DNA of 64,000 nucleotides from Halarcobacter sp. (GTDB lineage: Bacteria; Campylobacterota; Campylobacteria; Campylobacterales; Arcobacteraceae): assembly GCF_963675975.1 (NCBI RefSeq), contig NZ_OY780939.1:186001-250000 (forward strand), read 5' to 3'. Position 1 is the stretch's first letter; every line of letters starts with the position of its first letter. Position numbers and translations under genes: made by a program. Of the stretch, positions 26,955 through 36,025 are shown in pieces. Under the pieces are notes generated by a model. The model searched no databases and was not told the DNA's origin. It was given only the letters and a program-made list of their open reading frames with translations.

Positions 26955-27594
26955 AGATGATTTGATGTTAAATGATGCAATAAATCAATACTTAACATCA
27001 GTGGGACATCAAATTGTATCCTCAAAAGATGGAAAGACTTGCCTTGAAATATTAGAGCATGAAAAATTTGATATGTTGATATTGGATATTAACCTTCCAG
27101 ATATTAATGGTTTTACAATTTTAGAAGAGCTTCATAAACAAAAAAGAACTATCCCTACTATATTTATCTCTGCACTTTTAGATATAGAAGATATTTCAAG
27201 AGCCTTTGATATTGGTTGCCACGATTACTTAAAAAAACCCTTTCATCTAAAAGAACTAAATCTTCGAATAAATAAAATTCTAAAATCTTCAATAGTACCA
27301 CAAAACCATAAGAGATTATCAAAACAATACAGTTTTGACCATGATAATATGACACTTTATTTTAATAATGAACCTCATATCTTACCAAAAAGACAACTTA
27401 TGATAATCTCACTATTATCTAAAAATAGAAGTCTAGTTGTAAATTATGATATGTTTAGAGAATATGCTTATGATGGAGATGATATAGATACAGCTACCAT
27501 AAGAGCTGAAGTAAATAGAGTAAAAAAAGTTCTAAAAGAAGACTTTATTATAAATATAAGAGGTATCGGTTATATGGTAGAAAGGCCAAATTAA
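26935..27594 (+). CDS. OmpR-family response regulator partner of the FIST kinase
   Basis: 219 residues from the ATG at 26935 (MKILLLEDD), chosen for AAGGA upstream; it overlaps the kinase end by 20 bases. Receiver residues are complete: E/D pair in LLEDDL, Asp in MLILDINLP, Ser in FISAL and Lys in YLKKPF. A winged-helix output domain follows (LPKRQLMIISLL to INIRGIGYMVE). Likely acts on the phased repeats upstream of its own operon and of the aldehyde dehydrogenase. Confidence 0.92.
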   Translation: MKILLLEDDLMLNDAINQYLTSVGHQIVSSKDGKTCLEILEHEKFDMLILDINLPDINGFTILEELHKQKRTIPTIFISALLDIEDISRAFDIGCHDYLKKPFHLKELNLRINKILKSSIVPQNHKRLSKQYSFDHDNMTLYFNNEPHILPKRQLMIISLLSKNRSLVVNYDMFREYAYDGDDIDTATIRAEVNRVKKVLKEDFIINIRGIGYMVERPN

Positions 27595-27978
27595 ATTACA
27601 CTATAGGTAATTCTATAAAAAATTTTATCTAATTATAGATGAAAAATATTAATAACCACAAATAGCATTTTTCTAAATCAAATATTCTGAAAAGTTGTAA
27701 GATGAATTTTTTTTGGAACATAATTAGAACAATTAAACGAACGTTTTTACACATCAAATACTGACTATAAAACCCCACCTTTTTTCTATACTATATCTGT
27801 ACAAAAAAATTAAATAAATGGGTTTTTATAGACATTTAGTAAAAAAAGAGACTATTTAGAGTTTTATATCAATAGAAAAAAGTTCTAGTTATACCATCAT
27901 GAGATTTTTCTACTGCTCCAAATATTACAGGTTGTGGAACTTATTTTGATGTTTCATTTGATATTAAGGAATCATCTA
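27595..27978. other. Gene-poor region at the left edge of the XpaC/TelA cluster
   Basis: 384 bp without a convincing gene. It holds TTTGGAACATAAT at 27712-27724, repeated exactly at 33397-33409. A short stop-broken peptide on the minus strand (27911-27960, VPQPVIFGAVEKSHDG) may be a gene remnant; I cannot identify it. Confidence 0.5.
27712..27724. repeat. Left copy of the 13-bp direct repeat
   Basis: TTTGGAACATAAT, identical to the copy at 33397-33409 on the other side of the XpaC/TelA operon. Confidence 0.4.
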
Positions 27979-30147
27979 TTAATTTTTCACTTGATGGTTT
28001 AATTTTGTTTTTATTTCATTTTCTAAATATGAAATTGTTTTTTGTTCTTTTTTTATATCATTGTATAATTCGTTTGACTTGTTATAATATTCTTTTACAA
28101 AATCTTTTTGTTCAACTTTACAGTCTATTTTAAAAAGACCCCAAGTTTTTTTAATTGAAAAAACATTATGCTTAATATCTTCTAATTGAGATTTTCTAAT
28201 TTTTAAATTCTTCCTTATTCTATCTACTTTGGAAGTATCATTTAAGTAATTATTTGCATTAATAGAGTTAATATTTTTTGACATTTTATCAATATAAAGT
28301 TTCTCTTTTTTAAACAGTTTCATTAATGAATTATGTTCTTCTAGTGTTGAATTAATGAGTTTATTATTACAAATATTAAATTCTTCAACATTTCTTATTT
28401 TATCTAAAAAAACAGATAACTCTTTTGTTGGTGTATTTTTCATTATTAACTTATCATAGATTAAATTCATTGTCTTACCATCTGAAATAACCCTACATGA
28501 TGATTTTATATTTAATTCTTTCTTTTTCTTTTCACATAACTTTTTTGCATCATTATGAGCAGTATTTAAACTATTTTCATTGTATGTCAAAGCATAAGTA
28601 TATTCGTTTGGTCCATCAATTGCTACAGCAAAAGATTTGAAATGTGGTTTTTTAAAAAATTTTTCTAATTGAGTTTCAATTTCATGAGTAACTTTAAAAG
28701 TATCTTTTTTTTCTTCACTCTTTTCCTTTTTTATGTCTTCCTTATTTAAATTTTCATTTTCTTTATTAGTCTTTCTTTCTAGTAAATTATCAGCTGATTT
28801 TATTTCTTCTTTTTTTGTTTTATCACTTATATTTTTAAAAAAATCAAATATATTGTCTTTAGCATTAACAATTATATTTTGTGTATATTCAAATTTTAAA
28901 TTATTATTAGGCAATTTATATAATAATCCAATATTTTTAGTTCTTATTGGTTCATAAGTTATCCCATCTATAACAAATTTATCATCTTTGTAATCATAAA
29001 GAGCATTCCCACCCAAAAGCAATTCTCCTTTATCCATAGGTTCAGCAACCCTTAAAAAACTTTCTCTTCCAAATAAATAGAACTTATTTTTCTTTTTAAT
29101 ATTTCCATCACTATCAAATAGAATAAATTGATTGTTTATCTTATGGTTTTTGAATCTATCAGATATAGTAATAAGATATTCGTCTTTTCCCAATGGTTTA
29201 ATAAACCAAGAAAACAATGAACCTTTTTTTTTTAAATTTATCAGCTCTTTATTCCATATAATTTCACCATTAGAGGAAAATTTGAATATATGAATTGTTC
29301 TTTTACCAAACTTCTTTTTATTCTTATACATATAAACATTAGATAAAAAAGAACCATTTTCTAATTGAATCAAATCTATAAATTTACCAAAAAATTTACC
29401 GCTATAATCATGTTGCCAAATTAAGTTACCATCTTTATCAAATTTTATTATAAAAAAAGGATTTTCAGCAATTGCTAAATAATTATTATCTACAGTTTTT
29501 ATAACTTTCATAAATCTAATAGCCTTAGATTTATCCTTTTTTATTATTATCTCATTAGAAAGAAACTTTCTTAAATCTTTTTCTTTTATTACGTTATGTT
29601 TGTCTTCATATAATATTTCTTTATTCCATATCTCTTTTCCATTATTATCAAATTTGAAAATTTTATGTGTATCTTCAAATGTAAGAAAATCATTTACAAC
29701 ACCTATAAAGCCATCATCTGTAGAAACAATAGATTGAAGATTCTTATTATCAATTTTATTCGTAATTCTGTGAGTTTTTTTATCAATGATATTATCACCA
29801 ATAATATAACTATCTTTTAATTCTGCAGTAACAGTGTTTTTCCCACTAATAGTTTTTGTCCAGATTTCTTTTCCATGTTTATCAAGTTCTAGAATCTTAA
29901 TAGTATTATAAGAGTGTGATGATCTCCCTACAATTAGGTATCCGTTATTTACATTTTTTATTGATTCAATTAATGGCAAATTACTTACTATTGGACTTAT
30001 ATACCAAAGTGCATTTTTATTCTTATTTATAAGATTTATGTAAAACAAAAATGTTATCATTGTTAATAAGATAAATATAATTAATATAGTTTTCTTTACA
30101 AAATTATAGTTTGGATCTTTAATTTTATCGATATGAAAATATGTCAC
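27979..30147 (-). CDS. Membrane-anchored periplasmic beta-propeller protein with C-terminal helical region
   Basis: Not a named family I can assign. 722 residues, GTG start two bases after the previous stop. A basic N-terminus precedes one membrane span (about 18-40), predicting a periplasmic body. Residues about 45-445 show PQQ/WD-like blades: repeated IWNKE, LIWQHDY and GNIKKKN units after DNNGK- or DKDGN-like turns. A Lys/Glu-rich linker (about 450-490) follows. Residues about 505-565 form a compact domain (FAVAIDGPNEYTYALTY, then an AKKLCEKKKKEL helix and SSCRVIS) that resembles alanine/cysteine-type modules seen at the ends of other envelope proteins. The last 130 residues are coiled coil. 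Fourth gene of the XpaC/TelA operon. Confidence 0.7.
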   Translation of the reverse strand: MTYFHIDKIKDPNYNFVKKTILIIFILLTMITFLFYINLINKNKNALWYISPIVSNLPLIESIKNVNNGYLIVGRSSHSYNTIKILELDKHGKEIWTKTISGKNTVTAELKDSYIIGDNIIDKKTHRITNKIDNKNLQSIVSTDDGFIGVVNDFLTFEDTHKIFKFDNNGKEIWNKEILYEDKHNVIKEKDLRKFLSNEIIIKKDKSKAIRFMKVIKTVDNNYLAIAENPFFIIKFDKDGNLIWQHDYSGKFFGKFIDLIQLENGSFLSNVYMYKNKKKFGKRTIHIFKFSSNGEIIWNKELINLKKKGSLFSWFIKPLGKDEYLITISDRFKNHKINNQFILFDSDGNIKKKNKFYLFGRESFLRVAEPMDKGELLLGGNALYDYKDDKFVIDGITYEPIRTKNIGLLYKLPNNNLKFEYTQNIIVNAKDNIFDFFKNISDKTKKEEIKSADNLLERKTNKENENLNKEDIKKEKSEEKKDTFKVTHEIETQLEKFFKKPHFKSFAVAIDGPNEYTYALTYNENSLNTAHNDAKKLCEKKKKELNIKSSCRVISDGKTMNLIYDKLIMKNTPTKELSVFLDKIRNVEEFNICNNKLINSTLEEHNSLMKLFKKEKLYIDKMSKNINSINANNYLNDTSKVDRIRKNLKIRKSQLEDIKHNVFSIKKTWGLFKIDCKVEQKDFVKEYYNKSNELYNDIKKEQKTISYLENEIKTKLNHQVKN

Positions 30148-30149
30148 AT

Positions 30150-31328
30150 TTATTCTTTTTTTAGATTTATTTCTTTACTAAATACATAACTTTTGTGTTT
30201 ATACTTATTTTCATGAGAGAAATTTATATAAATATATTTATTATCAGGGGAAATAGCAAATTTATCAAATTTTTTAATTTTTAATTTAAACTTTTTAATT
30301 AATTTAGGATCTAATGGATAACTAATATCAACAACTTCTATTTCATAAAAATGCGCATTTCTATTTTTTTCATTATAACGTCCACCTAATAAAATTGCCT
30401 TAGTTCCATTATCGAAAATTTTTAGACCACGAACAAAATCATTATTTGAAGTATAACCTCCTAATGATCTTATGTTTTTAAAATCACTAATATCAAAAAA
30501 TTCAATATTATTTGAAACTGCTAAAATATAAATATGTAATTTATTAGGAGACAATATAATTTGTCTACCTCTAGCTAATGTACCTATATCAAAAATGGAT
30601 TTGATCTTAGATAAATCACTAACATCCAATAGATGTAATCCTTTTCTATCAAGTAAAAATACATAGTTATCATCATATACTTGTATATCTCCTAGGTCTA
30701 AAGGATAAGAGTTTTTCCCATTTGCTTGAATGTCTGCAATTGAGTTTGTAGAAATATATTCTCCAATAATAGGTGTAGATTCTAATGAAAGATCAACAAC
30801 ATACATACCCTTATCACTTCTAATAAAAGCCTTTTTTTCATCTTCTGTTAAAGAAATTTTTAGTGCTTCTTTTATCTTAATTATTTTTTCTAATTTTAAA
30901 TTAGATTTATCACTTATATCAAAACAATATAGACCTAAATAAGGACTTACAATGTAAAGTTTTTTCCCATCTTTGGTTTCTGTAACATCTATTTCAGATA
31001 CATAATTTTCTCTAATATTAGGAAAAAGAAAGGTACTTAATAATTTAATATTTTTAGTATCATGTATATCAAAGATACTAATACCAGATCTATCATGTCC
31101 ATAAACATATAAATATTTTTTGTCATTTGATAATTGCATTTTCCTAACATCAGAAAAATTTATTTCTATTGCATTAACATTTGATTTATCTATAATATTT
31201 TCACTATTTTTCCATTGATTTTGGTATTTAAGATAAAGAAAAATAAAAGGAGTTAAAACAACAATAATTACTAAAACTAAAGTTAACTCTTTTTTAAATA
31301 ATTCATTTGGGTCAGAATTTACTTTCAA
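30150..31328 (-). CDS. Membrane-anchored LVIVP-type beta-propeller protein
   Basis: 392 residues, TTG start three bases after the telA stop with GGAG upstream. One membrane span (about 15-33) after a KK pair predicts a periplasmic propeller. Blades repeat every 42-48 residues with the LVIVP pattern: ISIFDIHDTKNIKLLS, LYCFDISDKSNLKLE, LHLLDVSDLSKIKS and IEFFDISDFKNIRS. Such propellers usually bind ligands or proteins; no catalytic residues are seen. The N-terminal SDPNELFKKE recalls KDPNYNFVKK at the same place in the next gene. Third gene of the operon. Confidence 0.78.
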   Translation of the reverse strand: MKVNSDPNELFKKELTLVLVIIVVLTPFIFLYLKYQNQWKNSENIIDKSNVNAIEINFSDVRKMQLSNDKKYLYVYGHDRSGISIFDIHDTKNIKLLSTFLFPNIRENYVSEIDVTETKDGKKLYIVSPYLGLYCFDISDKSNLKLEKIIKIKEALKISLTEDEKKAFIRSDKGMYVVDLSLESTPIIGEYISTNSIADIQANGKNSYPLDLGDIQVYDDNYVFLLDRKGLHLLDVSDLSKIKSIFDIGTLARGRQIILSPNKLHIYILAVSNNIEFFDISDFKNIRSLGGYTSNNDFVRGLKIFDNGTKAILLGGRYNEKNRNAHFYEIEVVDISYPLDPKLIKKFKLKIKKFDKFAISPDNKYIYINFSHENKYKHKSYVFSKEINLKKE

Positions 31329-31331
31329 TGA

Positions 31332-32507
31332 TTAAATCTCCAGTGAAAAAGAGGCCTTAAATGATTCTGTTTGTTCAGCTTCTTTCATTTTTTCTTCTAG
31401 TTGATTAGTAATGTTTTTTAAAGTTCCTATTTCATCTTTAATTTTAATTATTGCATTTAATTTCGAAGAATTAATTTTTGAAATTGCTTCATCAATTTGA
31501 TTAAATGATTCTTTCAAAATATCAATATTTATTGTTCCTTTTCCTGCATTTATATATATTTCACTTGCTTGATCATTCATTCTTTTTGAATTACTTAAAA
31601 TTAAATCATTTGTCACATCTTTTGTTTTTTCAACTGCAGTGATTACGTTTTTCTGATTTTCAAGTGCAACTAGCATTGCAACTCCACTTTCAAGTGCTCT
31701 TTTAGTAACAATCCTAACATTTGATATATTATCTATTAGCTCCCAATTGGTATTGATTATTAAATCACTAGATAAAAACCCTTGCTGGGTTACTACTAAA
31801 ATTTCATATATACTTCTAGTCTTTTTGTGTAAATTCAAAAGTAGATTACTCTCATAAAAAACTCTATCCTCTTCTTTTAGTTTTAAAAGATTATCTTCAA
31901 TAGTTGAAATTACCTCTTCAAAGATAAATGCTTTTTTTTGTAGTTTTAGTGCAGTTTCACTATATCTTTTTTTATCATGTTGTAAAACAATATTGTCATC
32001 TTTTAGTAGTTGCTCTCCTTCTTCAAGATAATTTATTGTTTCTATGATAAGTTCTTTTGCAGATTTAAATTTCTTTAAATATCTGTCTATTGGCTTACCA
32101 ATAAAAGGAATAAGAGATAAAATCCCACTAGAATTAAGATTATATTTATGTGGATTAATATCAGATATCTCACTATTTAATTTTATTATTGTATTAGCGA
32201 TATTACTAGATTCACTATCTTTTATAGAATCTAATTGAGCTACTTTGGCCATTAAAAGTTCTGAAGAATTTTCTAAGTCTTTAATATCATCGATTAAAAT
32301 ATTTTCTAAAATTGTTCTAATCTCTTCTACATCTTTTTCTGAAATGAATTCTAAAAACTCTTTTGCTTTATTTTTAATTTTACTTTCATCTTCTTCATTT
32401 AAACTATCTTCAAAAACTTTATTTTGACTATTCTCAATTAAGTTTAGTGATTGGTTTTCTATTCCACTGATTAATAATTTTAGAGATTCATTTCTACTGT
32501 TTTGCAT
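31332..32507 (-). CDS. TelA-family protein (toxic anion resistance family)
   Basis: 391 residues, mostly alpha-helical and without membrane spans. The segment GILSLIPFIGKPIDRYLKKF and the later RIVTKRALESGVAMLVALENQK and KTKDVTNDLILSNSKRM stretches match the TelA family. TelA homologues are linked to tellurite and cell-envelope antibiotic tolerance; the biochemical role is unknown. AAGGA precedes the ATG. It follows the XpaC-like gene by nine bases, and XpaC-TelA pairs are a known gene neighbourhood. Confidence 0.82.
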   Translation of the reverse strand: MQNSRNESLKLLISGIENQSLNLIENSQNKVFEDSLNEEDESKIKNKAKEFLEFISEKDVEEIRTILENILIDDIKDLENSSELLMAKVAQLDSIKDSESSNIANTIIKLNSEISDINPHKYNLNSSGILSLIPFIGKPIDRYLKKFKSAKELIIETINYLEEGEQLLKDDNIVLQHDKKRYSETALKLQKKAFIFEEVISTIEDNLLKLKEEDRVFYESNLLLNLHKKTRSIYEILVVTQQGFLSSDLIINTNWELIDNISNVRIVTKRALESGVAMLVALENQKNVITAVEKTKDVTNDLILSNSKRMNDQASEIYINAGKGTINIDILKESFNQIDEAISKINSSKLNAIIKIKDEIGTLKNITNQLEEKMKEAEQTESFKASFSLEI

Positions 32508-32516
32508 TCGATTCCT

Positions 32517-33167
32517 TTATCTTTTAGATATATCTTTTAATATATTTAATGTATGTTCAAGTTCAGACTCAATAGATGAAACTTTTTCATCGTTTGTATT
32601 TTTTTCAGTTAATTCATGAATATAATTATCTAAATGATTTAAAATATTTTCATTTTGCATATTGTTTTTTTTAATCTCAGCTTCAATATTTTGAGCTTTA
32701 CTAAAATCATTGGTAAGTTTTAAACTGCTTTCTAAATTAATTAAGATATTTAAATTTTCTATATAAAGATTTAGAGTTTTATTAATTAGTAATAAAATAT
32801 TAATTGAAAAAAGCCCTTTTTCATTGAAATTGTTTTTAACAAATTCTTTAATAAATTCTATTTTTTTAAAAATGTTATTTTGTCTATTTAAGTTGTAGTC
32901 ATTAGTAATTTTTTCTTCAAAAATGTAAAACTTTTCTTTTTCTCTCTCTAATTGAAGTAACTTTGAATTTTTTATATAGGTTATAAAACTAACTATTAAC
33001 CATCCCAAACTTAAAACAAATAATAGATAGAAAAATTCTTTCTCAAACTCAGTAAGATCAAGAAAGTATAAAGCTAGAATGTAACTATAAAGTGAAGTAA
33101 AAACTAACAAACCTGAATAGTATAAGTATTTTTTCTTTCTAAAAAAGAAAATCATTTTTTCAAACAT
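32517..33167 (-). CDS. XpaC-like two-span membrane protein
   Basis: 216 residues: two membrane spans (about 13-33 and 42-63), then a cytoplasmic helical domain. The pattern LLLINKTLNLYIENLNILINLE followed by a helix hairpin and ending SIESELEHTLNILKDI resembles XpaC (PF10112), partner of TelA. The match is by helix and leucine pattern plus gene order, so it is tentative. First gene of the four-gene operon; only a weak ribosome binding site is visible. Confidence 0.6.
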   Translation of the reverse strand: MFEKMIFFFRKKKYLYYSGLLVFTSLYSYILALYFLDLTEFEKEFFYLLFVLSLGWLIVSFITYIKNSKLLQLEREKEKFYIFEEKITNDYNLNRQNNIFKKIEFIKEFVKNNFNEKGLFSINILLLINKTLNLYIENLNILINLESSLKLTNDFSKAQNIEAEIKKNNMQNENILNHLDNYIHELTEKNTNDEKVSSIESELEHTLNILKDISKR

Positions 33168-33649
33168 TTATTCTCTTAAATAATATTTTTATTAATATAT
33201 TATAACATTATAAAATTAAATAGATATTTCTTTTATAATTATTTTTGAAGAATTAAAAAGATAATAGTAAAAAAAATAGTGCGTAATATTTAACTTTGTT
33301 TGGCAAGAATATCTAAACTTGTAAATTCAGTAGCTATTAAATTATATTCTACCAACAAGGAATAGGATATAGAAACTTGTTACACAACCTCTAAAATTTG
33401 GAACATAATCACTTATATTAGTGTTCCATGTTCCACAAAGTGTTCAAAAAGTAAAAACTGAAAAATTTCATAAACCTTAAGGGGTTCTGGAACAAATAAA
33501 TTTGTTTTTTAGTTTGAAAATCTTACTTTCCAACTCAATAAATTTTTATTTACAAGTTAATATTTATTATAATAAAAAACATTATGTAACCCTCTAAAAA
33601 ATTAGGTCAATTTAAATCAGAATAATTAGCTCTCTAGTTGTACTGTTCA
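33168..33649. other. Gene-poor region upstream of the XpaC/TelA operon
   Basis: About 480 bp with stops in all frames. It must hold the operon promoter. It carries the right copy of TTTGGAACATAAT (33397-33409), and 33379-33408 resembles (about 22 of 30 bases) the inverse of 27911-27940. Together with the recombinase remnant it looks like decayed mobile DNA. Confidence 0.5.
33397..33409. repeat. Right copy of a 13-bp direct repeat flanking the XpaC/TelA cluster
   Basis: TTTGGAACATAAT, identical to 27712-27724. The two copies bracket the whole four-gene operon at 5.7 kb distance. Could be attachment-site remnants or coincidence in AT-rich DNA. Confidence 0.4.
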
Positions 33650-33835
33650 AATATTACTCATAAAACTTTATATCAAATGAAACATACATTTGTATCTATG
33701 ATGATATCAAGTGGAAAAGACATTCTATGAGTTGCATCAATGCTTGGTCATAAAAGTGCAAATATTACTTTACAAGTATATGCTAATTATGTAAATAGTG
33801 AAAAGATGACAAGAGGTTCTTTTTCACTAGATTAA
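33641..33835 (+). pseudogene. Decayed tyrosine recombinase (phage-type integrase) C-terminus
   Basis: A frame ending at the TAA at 33833-33835 translates to a clear integrase tail: THKTLYQMKHTFVSMMISSG, a TGA at 33728-33730 where Trp is expected, then VASMLGHKSANITLQVYANY. The catalytic His of HTF, the LGH box and the nucleophile Tyr (TLQVYANY) are recognisable. The Arg of the usual RHTF is Lys. The N-terminal two thirds are missing. It is a relic of a mobile element beside the XpaC/TelA cluster. Confidence 0.85.
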
Positions 33836-33905
33836 TTTGAACAATAGTAATTCAGTTTTGGGACAATTTGAATTTACAATACTTTCAAATTCCTATAAAT
33901 TAGGC

Positions 33906-33926
33906 TTAATTAATTAATTAATTAAT
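33906..33926. repeat. TTAA microsatellite at the end of the CHASE kinase gene
   Basis: About five tandem TTAA units. The kinase stop codon lies inside it, so slippage here could alter the C-terminus only slightly. Confidence 0.7.
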
Positions 33927-35872
33927 GGCAACTCAATATAAAATTTGGCTCCATTTTCTGTATTTTTAGCATATATATTGCCTTTTAGACTCTCATTTAT
34001 AATTCTATAACTCATATTTAACCCTAAACCTGTTCCCAAAGTTTGGTGTTTAGTTGTAAAATATGGTTCAAAAATGTGTGGCATAATTTTTTCAGGAATT
34101 CCACCTGCATTATCTTCAATAGTGATTACAATACCTTTGTTACTTGTATATGATTCTAATTTTATCCATGGATTTACTATTTCTTCTTCTAACAAAGCAT
34201 CTTTAGCATTATTAAAAATATTTAATAAAACCTGCTCTAATTGACCAATAATCAAATTAACTTCTGTTTTCTTTTCATAATTAATATTATCAATTAGGTA
34301 AATACCTTTTTCTTTTAAAGTTGCATCAATAATCATTTTTGATGCACTGATTCTATCTTCTAGATTTGTTTTTTCAACACTTTTTCTAACTCTTAAAAAA
34401 TCTCTAAAGGTATCAATAGTTTTTGATAAATGAAGAGTATAATCAACGATATTCCCTAATTTCTTATACACACTTTCATCATCAATAATATTTGCTTTTT
34501 TTTCAAAAATCAATCCACTTGCCAAAGAACTAATTGCACTTAAAGGTTGTCTCCATTGGTGGGCAATATTACCTATCATCTCTCCCATTGCAACCATTTT
34601 TGCATTTTGAAAATAGTCAACTTGTTTCTCTTCAAAAGTTTTTTTAGCTGTAATATCTTGTCTAATAGCTATAAATCCAACTAAAGATTTATTTTCATCA
34701 TACTCAGGAGATATCATAGAATTAACCCAAAAATCATGACCTGATTTAGCTACATTTTTAAGCTCACCTGTCCAAGTTTTGCCTGATTTTATTGTATTCC
34801 ACATATTTTCATAAAACTCACTTGAGTAATTAGATTCTTTTAATATACTATGAGTATTTCCCAATAATTCTTCTCTTGAGTATCCTGTCAAGTTACAATA
34901 TGCTTCACTAACTTCAGTAATAACTCCTTCGGTATCAGTTCTTGAATAAAGAACATAGTTACCTATTAAGTCAAGATTACTTTGTATTTTTTTAGTTTGC
35001 TCTTGAACCTTTTTTTCTAATAATAGATTTAGTTTTTCTAACTCTCTTGGTCTATTTAAGATTATAAATAAAAGATATCCAAGTAAAATAGAGATTAAAA
35101 TACTAACAGAATATAAAGTGAAAATTAAACTATTTGATAAATAAACTCCTGTATATTGTATATCTAAATACCAAGTTCCATTTGGTACCTTTAAACTTTT
35201 TGTATAAATTTTTTGTTCTGAAGAAAAACTCTTATTTCCATAAAAAATATCCATTTTTTCTGTATCTGGATGGATTCTTTTTAATCTAAAAATATACTTT
35301 TTTTCTTTTAATTCATTTATATTTGTATTTTTAATCAAATCATCTAAAATAATTAAAGCAGAAGCAAATCCCCAAAATTTATCATTTATATAAACAGGTT
35401 TTCTAGCAACAATCCCTACTCCACCTTGTAATAAAGTAAAAGGACCGGCTAAAGTTAGCTTATGACTTTTCTTAGTTAAAAATGCTTCTTTTTTTCTTGC
35501 ATCATCTTTAAATAGATCATGTCCAATAGCTTTTTCATTTCCTTTTAATGGATATATTTTTTCAACTACTGCATTGGGAGCTAATTGAAGGTTATTTACA
35601 CTTTTTAATTCAGATAAAAGCATCTTTGAAAAACTCTCAAAACTACTCATATCTCCATTTAGTATTTTTATATGTTCACCTAAAATTATTGCACTTTTTG
35701 TATTTCTTGAGATTGTTCTTTCTAAAACATTTGCTTGGGAACTAAGAACTTCTTTTGATAGGTTATCAATATTGCTTTCAATATTATAATTATTACTTTC
35801 TATTAGATTATGGCTTATATAAATTAGTATAATAGTTACTATAATAGAAATAATTTTTTCTTTTTTAAGCAT
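33914..35872 (-). CDS. CHASE-PAS sensor histidine kinase
   Basis: 652 residues. A first span (about 8-24) is followed by a periplasmic CHASE domain (about 35-235; AGPFTLLQGGVGIVARKPVY is the signature). A second span lies at about 247-270, then a coiled coil, a PAS domain (about 300-405, YSRTDTEGVITEVSEAYCNL to GFIAIRQDITAKK), the phosphoacceptor His in NIAHQWRQPLSA and an ATPase with NIFNNAKDAL and GTGLGLNMSYR. The HQWRQPL H-box is typical of this phylum. No regulator gene adjoins, so its partner is unknown. It reads toward the decayed integrase. Confidence 0.92.
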   Translation of the reverse strand: MLKKEKIISIIVTIILIYISHNLIESNNYNIESNIDNLSKEVLSSQANVLERTISRNTKSAIILGEHIKILNGDMSSFESFSKMLLSELKSVNNLQLAPNAVVEKIYPLKGNEKAIGHDLFKDDARKKEAFLTKKSHKLTLAGPFTLLQGGVGIVARKPVYINDKFWGFASALIILDDLIKNTNINELKEKKYIFRLKRIHPDTEKMDIFYGNKSFSSEQKIYTKSLKVPNGTWYLDIQYTGVYLSNSLIFTLYSVSILISILLGYLLFIILNRPRELEKLNLLLEKKVQEQTKKIQSNLDLIGNYVLYSRTDTEGVITEVSEAYCNLTGYSREELLGNTHSILKESNYSSEFYENMWNTIKSGKTWTGELKNVAKSGHDFWVNSMISPEYDENKSLVGFIAIRQDITAKKTFEEKQVDYFQNAKMVAMGEMIGNIAHQWRQPLSAISSLASGLIFEKKANIIDDESVYKKLGNIVDYTLHLSKTIDTFRDFLRVRKSVEKTNLEDRISASKMIIDATLKEKGIYLIDNINYEKKTEVNLIIGQLEQVLLNIFNNAKDALLEEEIVNPWIKLESYTSNKGIVITIEDNAGGIPEKIMPHIFEPYFTTKHQTLGTGLGLNMSYRIINESLKGNIYAKNTENGAKFYIELPLIN

Positions 35873-36025
35873 ATCAATTTTCCATTTATATATTTATTAT
35901 TTTTTCATTATATAAAAATATACTAAAAATACCTTTATACATTTAAAGTTTTTTTTATATTAAGTATTATTGTCTAATATAATGATATTTTTGTTAAAAT
36001 CTATAAAATAGAAAGGGTATTTATT

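Noticed and set aside
27911-27960. Short peptide VPQPVIFGAVEKSHDG as a gene fragment
   Set aside because: Too short and broken by stops to assign; kept only as a possible remnant.
27979-33167. Reading the XpaC/TelA cluster as a proven tellurite resistance or anti-phage system
   Set aside because: The TelA family name alone does not prove tellurite resistance, and no nuclease, nucleotide cyclase or other effector typical of phage defence is seen.
33650-33835. Intact integrase or prophage
   Set aside because: Only the C-terminal third remains, with an internal stop, and no other phage genes are present.
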